A stretch of 64,000 nt of DNA from Novosphingobium indicum (GTDB lineage Bacteria; Pseudomonadota; Alphaproteobacteria; Sphingomonadales; Sphingomonadaceae), in NCBI RefSeq assembly GCF_014645195.1, contig NZ_BMLK01000011.1, positions 62,001 through 126,000 on the forward strand. The letters are read 5' to 3'. Position 1 is the stretch's first letter. Each line of letters opens with the position of its first letter. A model generated the notes under the pieces. The model saw only the letters and a list, made by a program, of their open reading frames with translations. It was not told the origin of the DNA and made no database searches. Below, piece by piece: positions 1 to 8,825 of this stretch. The position numbers were made by a program, and so were the translations under genes.

Positions 1-1
1 C

Positions 2-1576
2 TATCCTTTCGCGGCGCTCGGTCTGGGGGTAGTTGATCCGCAGGTGGCGGCCGCACTGGAAACGCAGCGGGCTAACCGGCGCGGCTCCTTCGACGGGGGG
101 ATCGACGGAGGTCTTTCCTATCGCAAGACCACCGCGATCACCAACGATACATCGTACACTTTCGGCGCGCTGACGCTGCGGAATATCTTTGGCTACCGTA
201 AGAACTACAGCGACCAGTTGATCAATAGCGGCGGCCTGCCGTTGCTGCAGATCCCGACCGGCCTGGCTGATCCGGCAACCGTGCCGTTCACGCTGTTCAA
301 TGCCTCGTCCGCCCTTGATCGTCAGTACCTGACCAATGAGACACAGTTGCTAGGGGAGTTCAGCGGCTTCAACTTCATCGTTGGTGTCTTTTACAACAAC
401 GACAAGCCCGACGGCCCGAGCGGTTCGCAGTTCACCGCCTTTTCGGTCGGCAGCGTTCCCGCACCGGCGGTGACGGCCCACGTACGCAACAAGAACTGGG
501 CTGTTTACGGTCAGATCGGGTACGAGATCACCGAAAAGCTGAAACTGAACCTGGGCGCGCGTTACAGCTGGGACAAGGTTTCGGCATGTGGCGGAACTAT
601 TGGCAGCACCTACGTTGACGAGTCCACTTGCCTCGACGTTGCCGCCACGGGCCTGATTGACGGCGTCGGCACGGTATCCAACAAGGGCGAGGAGCCGAGC
701 TGGACCATTGGCCTGGACTATAAGGCCAATCCGGACTGGCTGCTCTATATCGTCTCACGTCGCGGCTACCGCGGTGCGAACGTCAATACGCCGTTGTTCG
801 AGACACCTTATACGACTGGCGGCACCGATCCCGCCTGCACTGCAACGGGCGGCGTCTGCCCGGACTTGCGTCCGTTCCAGAAGACCGGCGAGGAGACGAT
901 CACCGACGTTGAGATCGGTTCGAAGTACAATTACCGGGTGGGGGCGGCGCGCGGCCTGCTGAACATCGCGGCGTATTACAGCAAGTACAAGAACGCGCTG
1001 CAGTTCCTCAATACTCAGACCACTGTACCCAATGGAACGCCCGATTCCCCCACCAACGGGTCTCTGGCGGTCAACGCGGCGGACTTGAGGATATGGGGCG
1101 TCGAACTTGAAGCTTCGATCAGCCCGGTGCGCAGCCTGACCGTGGGCTTCAACGCGGCTTACACCAACGTGAAGGTTGAAAAGCTGGCACTGCCCGCCGT
1201 TCTGCCCTCGACGATCGAGCTGGGGCCGGATCAGGTCAACAAGTATTCGCCCAGCTTTTCCGGCACCGCGAGCATCAGTTGGACCTTGCCGGTTCGCCCG
1301 GTGGATGGCGATCTCATCTTTAATGCCGACGTGTTCATGACCGATGACTTCGGCGGCCAGAACGGTGAAAAACTACCGGGTTACGAACTTGCGAATGCCC
1401 GCCTTGACTGGCGCAGCATTGCCGGAACCGGTCTCGATCTGGGCGTTTTCGTGAAAAACGTCTTCGACGTGGATTACTACTCCGCATCAAGCGTCCTGTT
1501 GTCCTCCTTCCCGACCAATTCTGTCTATGTCGGCGAACCGCGGACCTGGGGCGTGTCGGCCAAATATTCCTTCTGA
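2..1576 (+). CDS. TonB-dependent receptor, C-terminal part (5' end outside window)
   Basis: Outer-membrane TonB-dependent receptor, a beta-barrel that imports substrates using energy from TonB. The frame is open to the left edge, so the signal peptide, TonB box and plug domain lie outside the window; about 524 residues of barrel remain. The protein shows the alternating amphipathic strands of these barrels (for example LTLRNIFGYRKNY, LNLGARYSWD, GVELEASISP, LGVFVKNVFDVDYY) and ends in Phe (VSAKYSF), the usual outer-membrane assembly signal. A strong terminator follows directly. Lying next to a catabolic cluster, it probably imports that pathway's substrate; this is inference. The class is secure, the ligand unknown. 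Confidence 0.93.
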   Translation, partial: YPFAALGLGVVDPQVAAALETQRANRRGSFDGGIDGGLSYRKTTAITNDTSYTFGALTLRNIFGYRKNYSDQLINSGGLPLLQIPTGLADPATVPFTLFNASSALDRQYLTNETQLLGEFSGFNFIVGVFYNNDKPDGPSGSQFTAFSVGSVPAPAVTAHVRNKNWAVYGQIGYEITEKLKLNLGARYSWDKVSACGGTIGSTYVDESTCLDVAATGLIDGVGTVSNKGEEPSWTIGLDYKANPDWLLYIVSRRGYRGANVNTPLFETPYTTGGTDPACTATGGVCPDLRPFQKTGEETITDVEIGSKYNYRVGAARGLLNIAAYYSKYKNALQFLNTQTTVPNGTPDSPTNGSLAVNAADLRIWGVELEASISPVRSLTVGFNAAYTNVKVEKLALPAVLPSTIELGPDQVNKYSPSFSGTASISWTLPVRPVDGDLIFNADVFMTDDFGGQNGEKLPGYELANARLDWRSIAGTGLDLGVFVKNVFDVDYYSASSVLLSSFPTNSVYVGEPRTWGVSAKYSF

Positions 1577-1583
1577 TATCGGT

Positions 1584-1617
1584 GAAAGGCCAGGGCGCAT
1601 ATTCGCCCTGGCCTTTC
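1584..1617 (+). terminator. Hairpin terminator after the TonB-dependent receptor
   Basis: A perfect 14-bp stem with a 6-nt loop (CATATT) starts 8 bases after the receptor stop. The left arm is GAAAGGCCAGGGCG. It separates the receptor from the F420 operon. The run of T is short. Confidence 0.8.
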
Positions 1618-1684
1618 CATGGATGGGTTCGGGAGAACTGGCCAAGCCTTATTGCCGGAGCGGAAAGGAACGCGAGGAGGAGAC

Positions 1685-2686
1685 ATGAAACTCGGTATTT
1701 GCAGCATGTGGGGCGACAGCCTTGATGTCTTTCGCAACGAGGTCCGGCTGGCGTCGGACCTGGGTTTCGACCTCGTGACAGTCGGTGATTCTCCTGCGGG
1801 GTGGCATGAGCTGCATGTCTCGCTGACGCTTGCGGCCCTCGAGGCGCCTCGCGCGAGGCTGGCGCCGCTGGTGACGTCACCGTTCATGCGCCATCCGATC
1901 GTGACCACTGCGGCGCTTTGCAGTATCGACGACCTTTCCGGCGGGCGTGTTGCGCTGGGTCTGGCGACCGGCGGCAGCACGGTCATGGCCATTGGCAGGC
2001 CTCCGGCTACGCAGTCAGAAATTCGCGCTGAACTCGCCGCGCTCCGTGGCCTTTTTGCCGGAGAGCCGGTTGAATGGAACGGGGCGCAAGTCAAGGCGCC
2101 GCGGTTCGCCCGGCGCATTCCGATCTACTATTCCGCCTTTGGTCCCAAGGCGCTCGCGCTGGCGGGCGAACAGGCTGATGGAGTGATCCTGTTTGCGGGA
2201 GAGCGCCACCTCGACGGTCTGCATGATCGTATCGCCGCCGTACACCGCGCAGCCGAAGCGGTGGGCCGTGACCCGGCAGAGATTGATATCTGGGCGGTCT
2301 CGTACGCGTCCGTCCGTGAAAGCCGGGCGCAGGCGATTGATGATCTGAAGGCGTTTATCGTCGTCAACGGCATGGCCATGCGGACGCCGGCAGCCCTTGC
2401 ACAGGTCCCGTCGCAGTTGCGTAGCAAGATCGACGAGCTTCATGCTCGGTACGACCCGAGCGAGCATGTGGTGGTCGGCGGCAGGAATGTGGCATTGATG
2501 GATGAACTGGGGCTGACGGAATTTCTGTCCGGGTTCGACACTTTCGCCGGCACCGTCGAATCGGCGACAGCAATGCTGGGGGCGCTGGCCGCAATGGGGG
2601 TATCCACTTTCATCGCAGCCCTCCCAGGACATGCCGCGCCGCTTGAGACGATCAAGGGGCTGGCTCAGGCGCGGAGTGCGATGTGA
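1685..2686 (+). CDS. LLM-class (luciferase-like) F420-dependent oxidoreductase
   Basis: A 333-residue luciferase-like monooxygenase-fold protein. The family is a TIM barrel that binds FMN or F420, often reducing or oxidising substrates with F420. The start is the ATG at 1685, preceded by a strong GAGGAGGA site; longer in-frame starts lack one. Family hallmarks are LAPLVTSPFMRHP, the DDLSGGRVALGLATGG segment and the IPIYYSAFGPKALALAGEQADG segment. It overlaps the next gene, fbiC, by 4 bases (GTGA), so the two are co-translated, which argues for F420 (or FO) rather than FMN as cofactor. That cofactor choice is inference from context. The substrate is unknown. Confidence 0.85.
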   Translation: MKLGICSMWGDSLDVFRNEVRLASDLGFDLVTVGDSPAGWHELHVSLTLAALEAPRARLAPLVTSPFMRHPIVTTAALCSIDDLSGGRVALGLATGGSTVMAIGRPPATQSEIRAELAALRGLFAGEPVEWNGAQVKAPRFARRIPIYYSAFGPKALALAGEQADGVILFAGERHLDGLHDRIAAVHRAAEAVGRDPAEIDIWAVSYASVRESRAQAIDDLKAFIVVNGMAMRTPAALAQVPSQLRSKIDELHARYDPSEHVVVGGRNVALMDELGLTEFLSGFDTFAGTVESATAMLGALAAMGVSTFIAALPGHAAPLETIKGLAQARSAM

Positions 2687-5022
2687 TACTGGACGAACTC
2701 TATTCGGGCACCGAGGCTGCGGAAGGCATCGCGGCGCAACTGCTTCGTAGCGATCTTGATGAGATGATGGCCGCGGCAGAGGCGATGACCCTTGCCGGGC
2801 ATGGACGGCGCGTGACCTATTCACGCAAGGTTTTTATCCCGCTTACCAAGTTGTGCCGTGACGTCTGTCACTATTGCACGTTCGCCACCACGCCCGCGCG
2901 CGCAGGCGATGCCTATCTCGGTGCGCAGGACGTGCTCGCGATCGCGAGGGCGGGCGCTGCGTCCGGGTGCCGTGAGGCGTTGTTCACGCTGGGGGATCGC
3001 CCGGAAGGACGCTATGCGCCAGCACGCGAGGCTTTGCAGCGTCTCGGTCACGATTCGACACTGTCCTATCTGGCTGAAATGGCGCAGCTCGTGCTGCGCG
3101 AAACGGGCCTGCTGCCGCATCTCAATCCGGGACTGATGTCGGCGGCCGACTATGCGATGCTGCGACCCCACGCGGCTTCGATGGGCATCATGCTGGAAAG
3201 CAGCGCAGATCGTCTTTGCGAGCGCGGCGGACCCCATTTCGGTTCGCCCGACAAAGTGCCTCAGCGCCGACTGGCCGCGATCGAGGACGCAGGGCGGGCG
3301 AAGGTGCCGTTCACGACTGGCATCCTGATCGGCATTGGCGAGACGCGCGCGGAGCAGGTCGATGCGCTGGTGGCAATCCGCGACCTGCATCGCCGGTACG
3401 GCCATATCCAGGAGGTTATCATCCAGAATTTCCGTGCGAAGGCGGATACGAAGATGATGGCGCATGACGAGCCGCCGCTGGAAGATCACATTTGGGCGAT
3501 AGCCGCCGCGCGGTTGATACTGGGGCCGGAGATGACGATTCAGGCTCCGCCAAACCTTCACGAACGCGCCGATCTCGCTCCGTTGATCCGGGCTGGCGTG
3601 AATGACTGGGGAGGCGTATCGCCGGTTACGCCCGATCACGTGAATCCCGAGGCGCCCTGGCCCCATCTGGAGATCCTCGAACACGCAACCCGTGCCGCCG
3701 GGCGCAGACTGTCGCAGCGGCTTGCGATCGGTCCGCGCCATGCCCTTGCGGCAAAGGACTGGGCGCATCCCGAAATGGCAAAACGGGTTTTGCGTCTGAT
3801 CGACGCGCGCGGACTGCCCAAACCTGATGAATGGGCGGCGGGGCGTGGCGATCCAGTGCCCGAACCGGCAGGCGGTGACGGCTCGCGGACAAAGGGTGCG
3901 GTGGGCGCAGTGCTCACCAAGGCCGAATCCTGCGAAGCATTAACCGAATCCGATATCGAAACCCTGTTCGATGCGGAAGATGAGGACCTTCTGGCCGTTC
4001 TCGCGCTGGCCGACGGGTTGCGCCAGGAAGCGGCAGGCGACACGCTGACGTATGCTGTCAACCGCAACATCAATTATACCAATATCTGCCTCTACAGATG
4101 CGGCTTCTGCGCGTTTTCCAAGGGCAGTACCAGGGCCATGCGCGGTCCGGCTTACCGGCTCGACCTTACCGAAGTCGGCCGGCGGGCCGCGGAAGCCTGG
4201 GATCGCGGCGCGACGGAAGTGTGCCTCCAAGGCGGCATTCATCCCGACTATGACGGGAACACCTATCTCGACGTGCTGCGCAGCGTGCGCGAAGCCGCAC
4301 CCGATATTCACATCCATGCCTTTTCCCCGCTGGAAGTCACTCACGGAGCGCGAACGCTGGGCCTGCCGCTGGAGGACTACCTAGTCCGGCTGAAAGCGGC
4401 CGGCCTCGCATCCCTGCCGGGCACCGCGGCCGAGATCCTCGATCCGGAAATCCGCGAGATCATCTGCCCTGACAAGGTGACTGCGGACGAATGGATCGAG
4501 GTAATGCGCGTCGCGCATAGCGTTGGCCTGCGCAGCACCGCGACGATCATGTTCGGCCATGTCGAGGGGTATCGCCACTGGGCGCGCCACTTGCTGCGCA
4601 TCCGGGCGCTTCAGGATGAGACCGGAGGCTTCACCGAATTCGTGCCGTTGCCGTTCGTTCACATGGAATCGCCGATCTGGCAAAAGGGTCTTGCCCGTTC
4701 CGGCCCGAGTTACCGGGAAGCCTTGCTGATGCATGCCGTTGCGCGGATCGTCCTGCATCCTGTCATCTCGAACATTCAGGTGTCGTGGGTCAAAATGGGA
4801 CCGGAGGGTGCTGCTGCCGCGCTCAAGGCCGGTGCCAACGACATGGGCGGTACCCTGATGGACGAATCCATTACCCGCGCCGCCGGGGGGGTGAACGGGC
4901 AGGAATTCGGCCCCGCCGAAATGCGCGCGCTGGCGGCTGCGGTTGGCCGGCCGGTCCGTCAACGCACGACGCTCTATAAGCCGGTGCAAGGCAGGGCCGC
5001 AGTCAGTACTCAGGCTCTGTGA
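2683..5022 (+). CDS. fbiC: Bifunctional FO synthase (CofG-CofH fusion)
   Basis: Makes 7,8-didemethyl-8-hydroxy-5-deazariboflavin (FO), the F420 chromophore, from tyrosine and the flavin precursor 5-amino-6-ribitylamino-uracil. Both radical-SAM halves are visible. The CofG half (about residues 40-390) has its CxxxCxxC cluster site at C58/C62/C65. The CofH half (about 430-770) has C469/C473/C476 (CLYRCGFC). The 779-residue length fits the actinobacterial-type fusion rather than separate archaeal CofG and CofH. It overlaps the upstream LLM gene by 4 bases. CofC, CofD and CofE, needed to turn FO into F420, are not in the window. F420 genes are patchy in Proteobacteria, so transfer is likely. Confidence 0.95.
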   Translation: MILDELYSGTEAAEGIAAQLLRSDLDEMMAAAEAMTLAGHGRRVTYSRKVFIPLTKLCRDVCHYCTFATTPARAGDAYLGAQDVLAIARAGAASGCREALFTLGDRPEGRYAPAREALQRLGHDSTLSYLAEMAQLVLRETGLLPHLNPGLMSAADYAMLRPHAASMGIMLESSADRLCERGGPHFGSPDKVPQRRLAAIEDAGRAKVPFTTGILIGIGETRAEQVDALVAIRDLHRRYGHIQEVIIQNFRAKADTKMMAHDEPPLEDHIWAIAAARLILGPEMTIQAPPNLHERADLAPLIRAGVNDWGGVSPVTPDHVNPEAPWPHLEILEHATRAAGRRLSQRLAIGPRHALAAKDWAHPEMAKRVLRLIDARGLPKPDEWAAGRGDPVPEPAGGDGSRTKGAVGAVLTKAESCEALTESDIETLFDAEDEDLLAVLALADGLRQEAAGDTLTYAVNRNINYTNICLYRCGFCAFSKGSTRAMRGPAYRLDLTEVGRRAAEAWDRGATEVCLQGGIHPDYDGNTYLDVLRSVREAAPDIHIHAFSPLEVTHGARTLGLPLEDYLVRLKAAGLASLPGTAAEILDPEIREIICPDKVTADEWIEVMRVAHSVGLRSTATIMFGHVEGYRHWARHLLRIRALQDETGGFTEFVPLPFVHMESPIWQKGLARSGPSYREALLMHAVARIVLHPVISNIQVSWVKMGPEGAAAALKAGANDMGGTLMDESITRAAGGVNGQEFGPAEMRALAAAVGRPVRQRTTLYKPVQGRAAVSTQAL

Positions 5023-5105
5023 GCCTTTGCCAGCATGAATTTCCACCCTTTTTTCGACATGCCCGAAGGCGCGTCAAATCGGGGATGATTGATGAGGAAT
5101 AACCA

Positions 5106-5762
5106 ATGACTTTACCAACTATCGCGGTCGTGGGCGGCACCGGCAATCTGGGGGCAGCGATCGCCTGGCGCCTTGCTCGCGCGGGCTATTCCGTCGTCGT
5201 CGGCTCCCGCGCTGAGGAGAGCGCCCGAAAAGCTGCGGACGAGCTTGGCCACGGCCTGCGGGGCGCTGCCAACAGTGATGCCGCAGCAAAAGCGGACATT
5301 GTCATTGTCACTGTGCCTTTCGCGGCGCAGGAGGCGACACTTGCCGATATCGCACCGCATGTGGCCGGTAAGCTGGTGGTCGATACCACTGTCCCGCTGG
5401 TCCCGCCGCGTGTCATGCGGGTGCAATTGCCACCGGAGGGATCGGCCGCTCTCAAGGCGCAGGCCATCCTGGGCGAAGCGGTCACGGTGGTGTCCGCCTT
5501 TCACAATGTTGCCGCGCACAAGCTGGCCAAGGATGTCGATGTCGGCTGCGACGTGCTGGTTTTCGGCGACGACAAGCAGGCGCGCGGGCGTGTTGTGGCG
5601 CTGGCCGACGCCATGGGCCTTCGCGGGCTGCACGGCGGCGCGCTGGCCAATTCAGCGGCGGCCGAAGCAATGACGTCGATTCTGATCTTTCTCAATAAGA
5701 CCTACAGCGTTGACGGGGCCGGCATTCGCATCACCGGAGACCTGATATCGCCTGAGAAATAG
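5106..5762 (+). CDS. npdG: NADPH:F420 oxidoreductase (NPD/FNO type)
   Basis: Transfers hydride between NADPH and F420, supplying reduced F420 to LLM-type enzymes. The 218-residue protein begins with a Rossmann motif, GGTGNLGAAIAWRLARAG, followed by VVVGSR, whose Ser-Arg suits the NADP phosphate. A second stretch (VSAFHNVAAHKL, about residues 130-141) matches this family's F420-binding side. The length matches archaeal Fno and actinobacterial FGD-independent NPD proteins. It lies 83 bases after fbiC on the same strand. General NADP oxidoreductases coenzyme F420-dependent are the nearest alternative, but the fbiC context supports the call. Confidence 0.88.
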   Translation: MTLPTIAVVGGTGNLGAAIAWRLARAGYSVVVGSRAEESARKAADELGHGLRGAANSDAAAKADIVIVTVPFAAQEATLADIAPHVAGKLVVDTTVPLVPPRVMRVQLPPEGSAALKAQAILGEAVTVVSAFHNVAAHKLAKDVDVGCDVLVFGDDKQARGRVVALADAMGLRGLHGGALANSAAAEAMTSILIFLNKTYSVDGAGIRITGDLISPEK

Positions 5763-5931
5763 GCATACGACACGAAGACCCGGCCAAGTTTCCGGCAGGC
5801 TGAACCGGCGACTTGTGTGCGGACGAGGGGAGGCGACGAATGTTCCGTGTCCCTTCCTATGGGAAGGTGTGTTCACCCCCCGCACGCCGAAGGTTATCTC
5901 CCATCAATAATTGCGGTGAGGACAGCGACCT

Positions 5932-6852
5932 ATGAAGCTCAACGTCGGGGTGCCCAACAGCATGCATGTCGCGGCTATGACCCAGCCCTGGGAGCATGCG
6001 TTGACAGGAGAGGATATCGGCAAGGCCATGGCGCTTGCCGATGAACTGGGTTTTCACAAGTGTATGCTCGGTGAGCACTTCATCATTCCGCAAGAGCACG
6101 TCGCTCTGTCAGGCGACCACTATCTGCATGGCAGCGTGGCTTTGGCTTTTCTGGCTGGTCATACGAAGAAGATGCGGGTCAGCTCGTCGGTTTCGATTCT
6201 CCCGTTGCAAAGTCCGATCGTGCAGGCGAAGGCCTGGTCGACGCTCGACTGGCTGAGCGGGGGCAGGGCTACGGCGCTCTTCGGTGTCGGCTGGCTGAAG
6301 GAAGAATTCGACATGCTCGGCGTGGATTTCCACCTGCGCGGGCGTATGGCTGACGAATATGTCGCAGCAATCATCGAGTTGTGGACTGCGGAAGATCCGG
6401 AATTCGACGGTGAATTCGTAAAGTTCAAGGATGTCGGCTTCGCGCCCAAGCCGGTGCAGCAGCCGCGCCTGCCGATCTGGTTCGGGGGTGATGCGCAAGC
6501 GGTGCTCAAGCGGGTCGCCAAATTCGGCGATGGCTGGTCACCATTTCGCACCCCGCCCGAAAAATTCCCCGAATGCCTCGATTTCGTTCGATCTCAGCCG
6601 GAATACGATGGCCGGTCCATCGACATGTTCTTCGCGCTGGAGATGCTCAATGTCGGTGCTCACCACGAAATCATGGACGACCCGCGCGCGCCGGGCACGC
6701 ACGATGCGCAGAAGATAATCGATCAGGTCGGCTGGCTCAAGGAGCTGGGCGTCAACGAAACGATTGTGCCGCTCCCGCCGGGGCTTTCGGGCTTCGATGA
6801 ATATGCCGACCGCCTGCGCTGGGTGGCCGAGGAGATCATGCCGAATATCTGA
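5932..6852 (+). CDS. LLM-class F420-dependent oxidoreductase
   Basis: A 306-residue luciferase-like protein, shorter than the other two in the window and resembling the probable F420-dependent subfamily known mostly from mycobacteria. Visible hallmarks are DELGFHKCMLGEHF, the SGGRATALFGVGWLKEEF segment (substrate loop and cofactor region) and PRLPIWFGGDAQAVLKRVAKFGDGW cut here to its core LPIWFGGDA. The ATG at 5932 follows GGTGAGGACAG. A 169-bp gap with a small hairpin (5852-5867) separates it from npdG, so it may have its own promoter. It probably reduces an enone-like or similar bond in the pathway substrate, which is inference. Confidence 0.85.
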   Translation: MKLNVGVPNSMHVAAMTQPWEHALTGEDIGKAMALADELGFHKCMLGEHFIIPQEHVALSGDHYLHGSVALAFLAGHTKKMRVSSSVSILPLQSPIVQAKAWSTLDWLSGGRATALFGVGWLKEEFDMLGVDFHLRGRMADEYVAAIIELWTAEDPEFDGEFVKFKDVGFAPKPVQQPRLPIWFGGDAQAVLKRVAKFGDGWSPFRTPPEKFPECLDFVRSQPEYDGRSIDMFFALEMLNVGAHHEIMDDPRAPGTHDAQKIIDQVGWLKELGVNETIVPLPPGLSGFDEYADRLRWVAEEIMPNI

Positions 6853-6929
6853 CCTTCCCGGCGGAAGGGGCTGCAACCAGCAGTGGGTGTCAGGAAGGTC
6901 AGGCATGAACAAGGGACCGGGAGATCGCG

Positions 6930-8585
6930 ATGAGCGAATTTGATGTCGTTGTGGTAGGGTCGGGTGCAGCGGGGATGACCGCAGCGGTGCGCGCCGCCGC
7001 GTCCGGGGCAAAAGTGCTTGTACTGGAAAAGGGATCGCATTTTGGCGGGACGACGTCCGTCTCGGGTGGTGGCATCTGGGTTCCCGACAGCCCCCAGGCC
7101 CGTGCCGCCGGGGTGAAAGATAGCCGTGCGGTGGCTCGCCAGTATGTTCTCGATGTTATCGGTCCCAGCGCCGACCCGGCGCTTATCGACGCGTACCTCG
7201 AAAACGGGCCAGAGATGGTCGAGTGGCTGGAAAAGCACAGTTCGGTGCGTTTCCTTCTCTCACCTCCCAGCAGTGACTGGTACCCGGACGTTCCAGGCTC
7301 GGTGGACCATGGGCGGCTCCTTTCGCCTGCGGAATTCGACGGGAAGAAGCTGGGACCGCATTTTTCCGAACTGCGGCCCGCGCGTGAGGAGTTCAACGCT
7401 CCGGCCGGTTTCATGATCGACCTTTTCGATTTGCCCTATCTGACCGAAATGCCGTCGGCAAAGTCGATTTTCCATTTCGGCAAGCTGGCCGTGCGCTTCG
7501 GTGCCGACAAGCTGCGCCGCTATCCGCGCGGGACCCGGCTGACGATGGGCAATGCGCTTGCCGCGCGCCTCATGTCCTCGGCGCTCGCGGCGGGCGTTAC
7601 GCTGCGCAAGGATGCCGCCGTCGATGGCTTGTTGACGCGGGATGGTGCCGTCACCGGCGTTCGGGTCGGGGGGGAGGAAATTTTCGCTCGTATCGGCGTG
7701 CTGCTGGCATCAGGCGGTTTTTCGGCAAGCGAGCAACTGCGCAAGGCGTACATGCCCTTCGCCGAACAGCACGTTTCCATTCTGCCCTACGAAAATACCG
7801 GCGACGGGATGAACATGGGCCTCGAGGCGGGCGCTGTGCTCGATGGGGAGAACATTTCGAATGCGGTTTGGGCCGTGGTGTCCAAGATGACCCGCCCCGA
7901 CGGATATGTCGCCCGGTATGCCCACCTCATAGATATGTCGAAACCGGGGTGCATTGCCGTCAATGACAGGGGCGAGCGCTTTGGAAACGAGGCATCGGTT
8001 CACTTTGTTGAAGCCATGCACGGTGCGGGGGCGGTGCCGGCACACATCATCGGCGATGCGGATTTCGTGAAAAAATACGGGATGGGCATGGTCTATCCCG
8101 GCGGCGGCGGACTGAAAAAGCTGATTGCGGCCGGCTATGTCATAGAAGCACCGACGATTGGAGAACTGGCGGAAAAGATCGGTGTCGATGCGCAAGGTCT
8201 GGAAACCACTGTCGCCAAGATGAACCGCTATGCCGAAGTTGGCAAGGATGCGGAATTCGGCAAGGGCGACACGCAAATCGACATTGAGATCGGCGATCCC
8301 AAGCACAAGCCGAACCCCTGCCTGGGCCGCGTGGAAAAGGCGCCATTCTATGCGATCAAGATCTATCCAGGCGATGGATCGACTACGGTGGGCCTCAAGA
8401 TAGATCCGGAGTGCCGGGTGATGGGACCCGACGACAGACCGGTGCTTGGGCTCTACGCCGCCGGCCTTGATGCCAATTCCATCTGGAGGGGCAAGTCGCC
8501 GGCACATGGCTGCAACGTCGGGCCAGCGATGGTGACCGGCTACATCGCAGGCAAAGCGATGGCAGGGGCGTTAGTGCTGGCCTGA
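6930..8585 (+). CDS. FAD-dependent oxidoreductase, 3-ketosteroid delta1-dehydrogenase-like
   Basis: A 551-residue flavoprotein of the fumarate reductase/succinate dehydrogenase/KstD superfamily. The N-terminal FAD site is VVVGSGAAGMTAAVRAA, followed by the glutamate at the end of strand 2 (VLVLEKG) and HFGGTTSVSGGGIWVP, a hallmark of KstD relatives. The C-terminal flavin segment is GLYAAGLDANSIW followed by HGCNVGPAMVTGY. The length fits KstD (about 510-570). Family members desaturate ring ketones. The match is to the family, and steroid specificity cannot be proved. It follows the LLM gene by 77 bases on the same strand and ends at a convergent terminator. Confidence 0.85.
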   Translation: MSEFDVVVVGSGAAGMTAAVRAAASGAKVLVLEKGSHFGGTTSVSGGGIWVPDSPQARAAGVKDSRAVARQYVLDVIGPSADPALIDAYLENGPEMVEWLEKHSSVRFLLSPPSSDWYPDVPGSVDHGRLLSPAEFDGKKLGPHFSELRPAREEFNAPAGFMIDLFDLPYLTEMPSAKSIFHFGKLAVRFGADKLRRYPRGTRLTMGNALAARLMSSALAAGVTLRKDAAVDGLLTRDGAVTGVRVGGEEIFARIGVLLASGGFSASEQLRKAYMPFAEQHVSILPYENTGDGMNMGLEAGAVLDGENISNAVWAVVSKMTRPDGYVARYAHLIDMSKPGCIAVNDRGERFGNEASVHFVEAMHGAGAVPAHIIGDADFVKKYGMGMVYPGGGGLKKLIAAGYVIEAPTIGELAEKIGVDAQGLETTVAKMNRYAEVGKDAEFGKGDTQIDIEIGDPKHKPNPCLGRVEKAPFYAIKIYPGDGSTTVGLKIDPECRVMGPDDRPVLGLYAAGLDANSIWRGKSPAHGCNVGPAMVTGYIAGKAMAGALVLA

Positions 8586-8770
8586 GTCCAAGTTTGCCGG
8601 GGTATGCCGACCACCAAACTTATCGGTCGTGTATTCCCCGGCGCCTGTCGTCGCGTCAAGCTGTCGCTAGAGCCGCAGGCTTTCGTTTGGATTGGCGCAG
8701 ACGGTGACCTATCACGCATGATCTGTTTAGACCGCTGCGCCTCTCACGCGCACAGCGCAGGATGAAAATA

Positions 8771-8793
8771 CGGGCGGGCTGCTCGCCCGCCCG
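8771..8793. terminator. Bidirectional GC-rich terminator hairpin
   Basis: CGGGCGGGC, loop TGCTC, then GCCCGCCCG: a perfect 9-bp stem between two convergent genes (KstD-like on plus, Rieske-related on minus). The 240-bp gap around it holds no other gene that I can see. Confidence 0.7.
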
Positions 8794-8825
8794 GCAACAC
8801 GCGCCCGCCCGGAAAAGGGGGGCGG

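Noticed and set aside
6849..6902. CTGACCTTCC/GGAAGGTCAG 10-bp inverted repeat after the second LLM gene
   Set aside because: The 34-nt loop, inclusion of the stop codon and absence of a T run make a terminator or operator call too weak.
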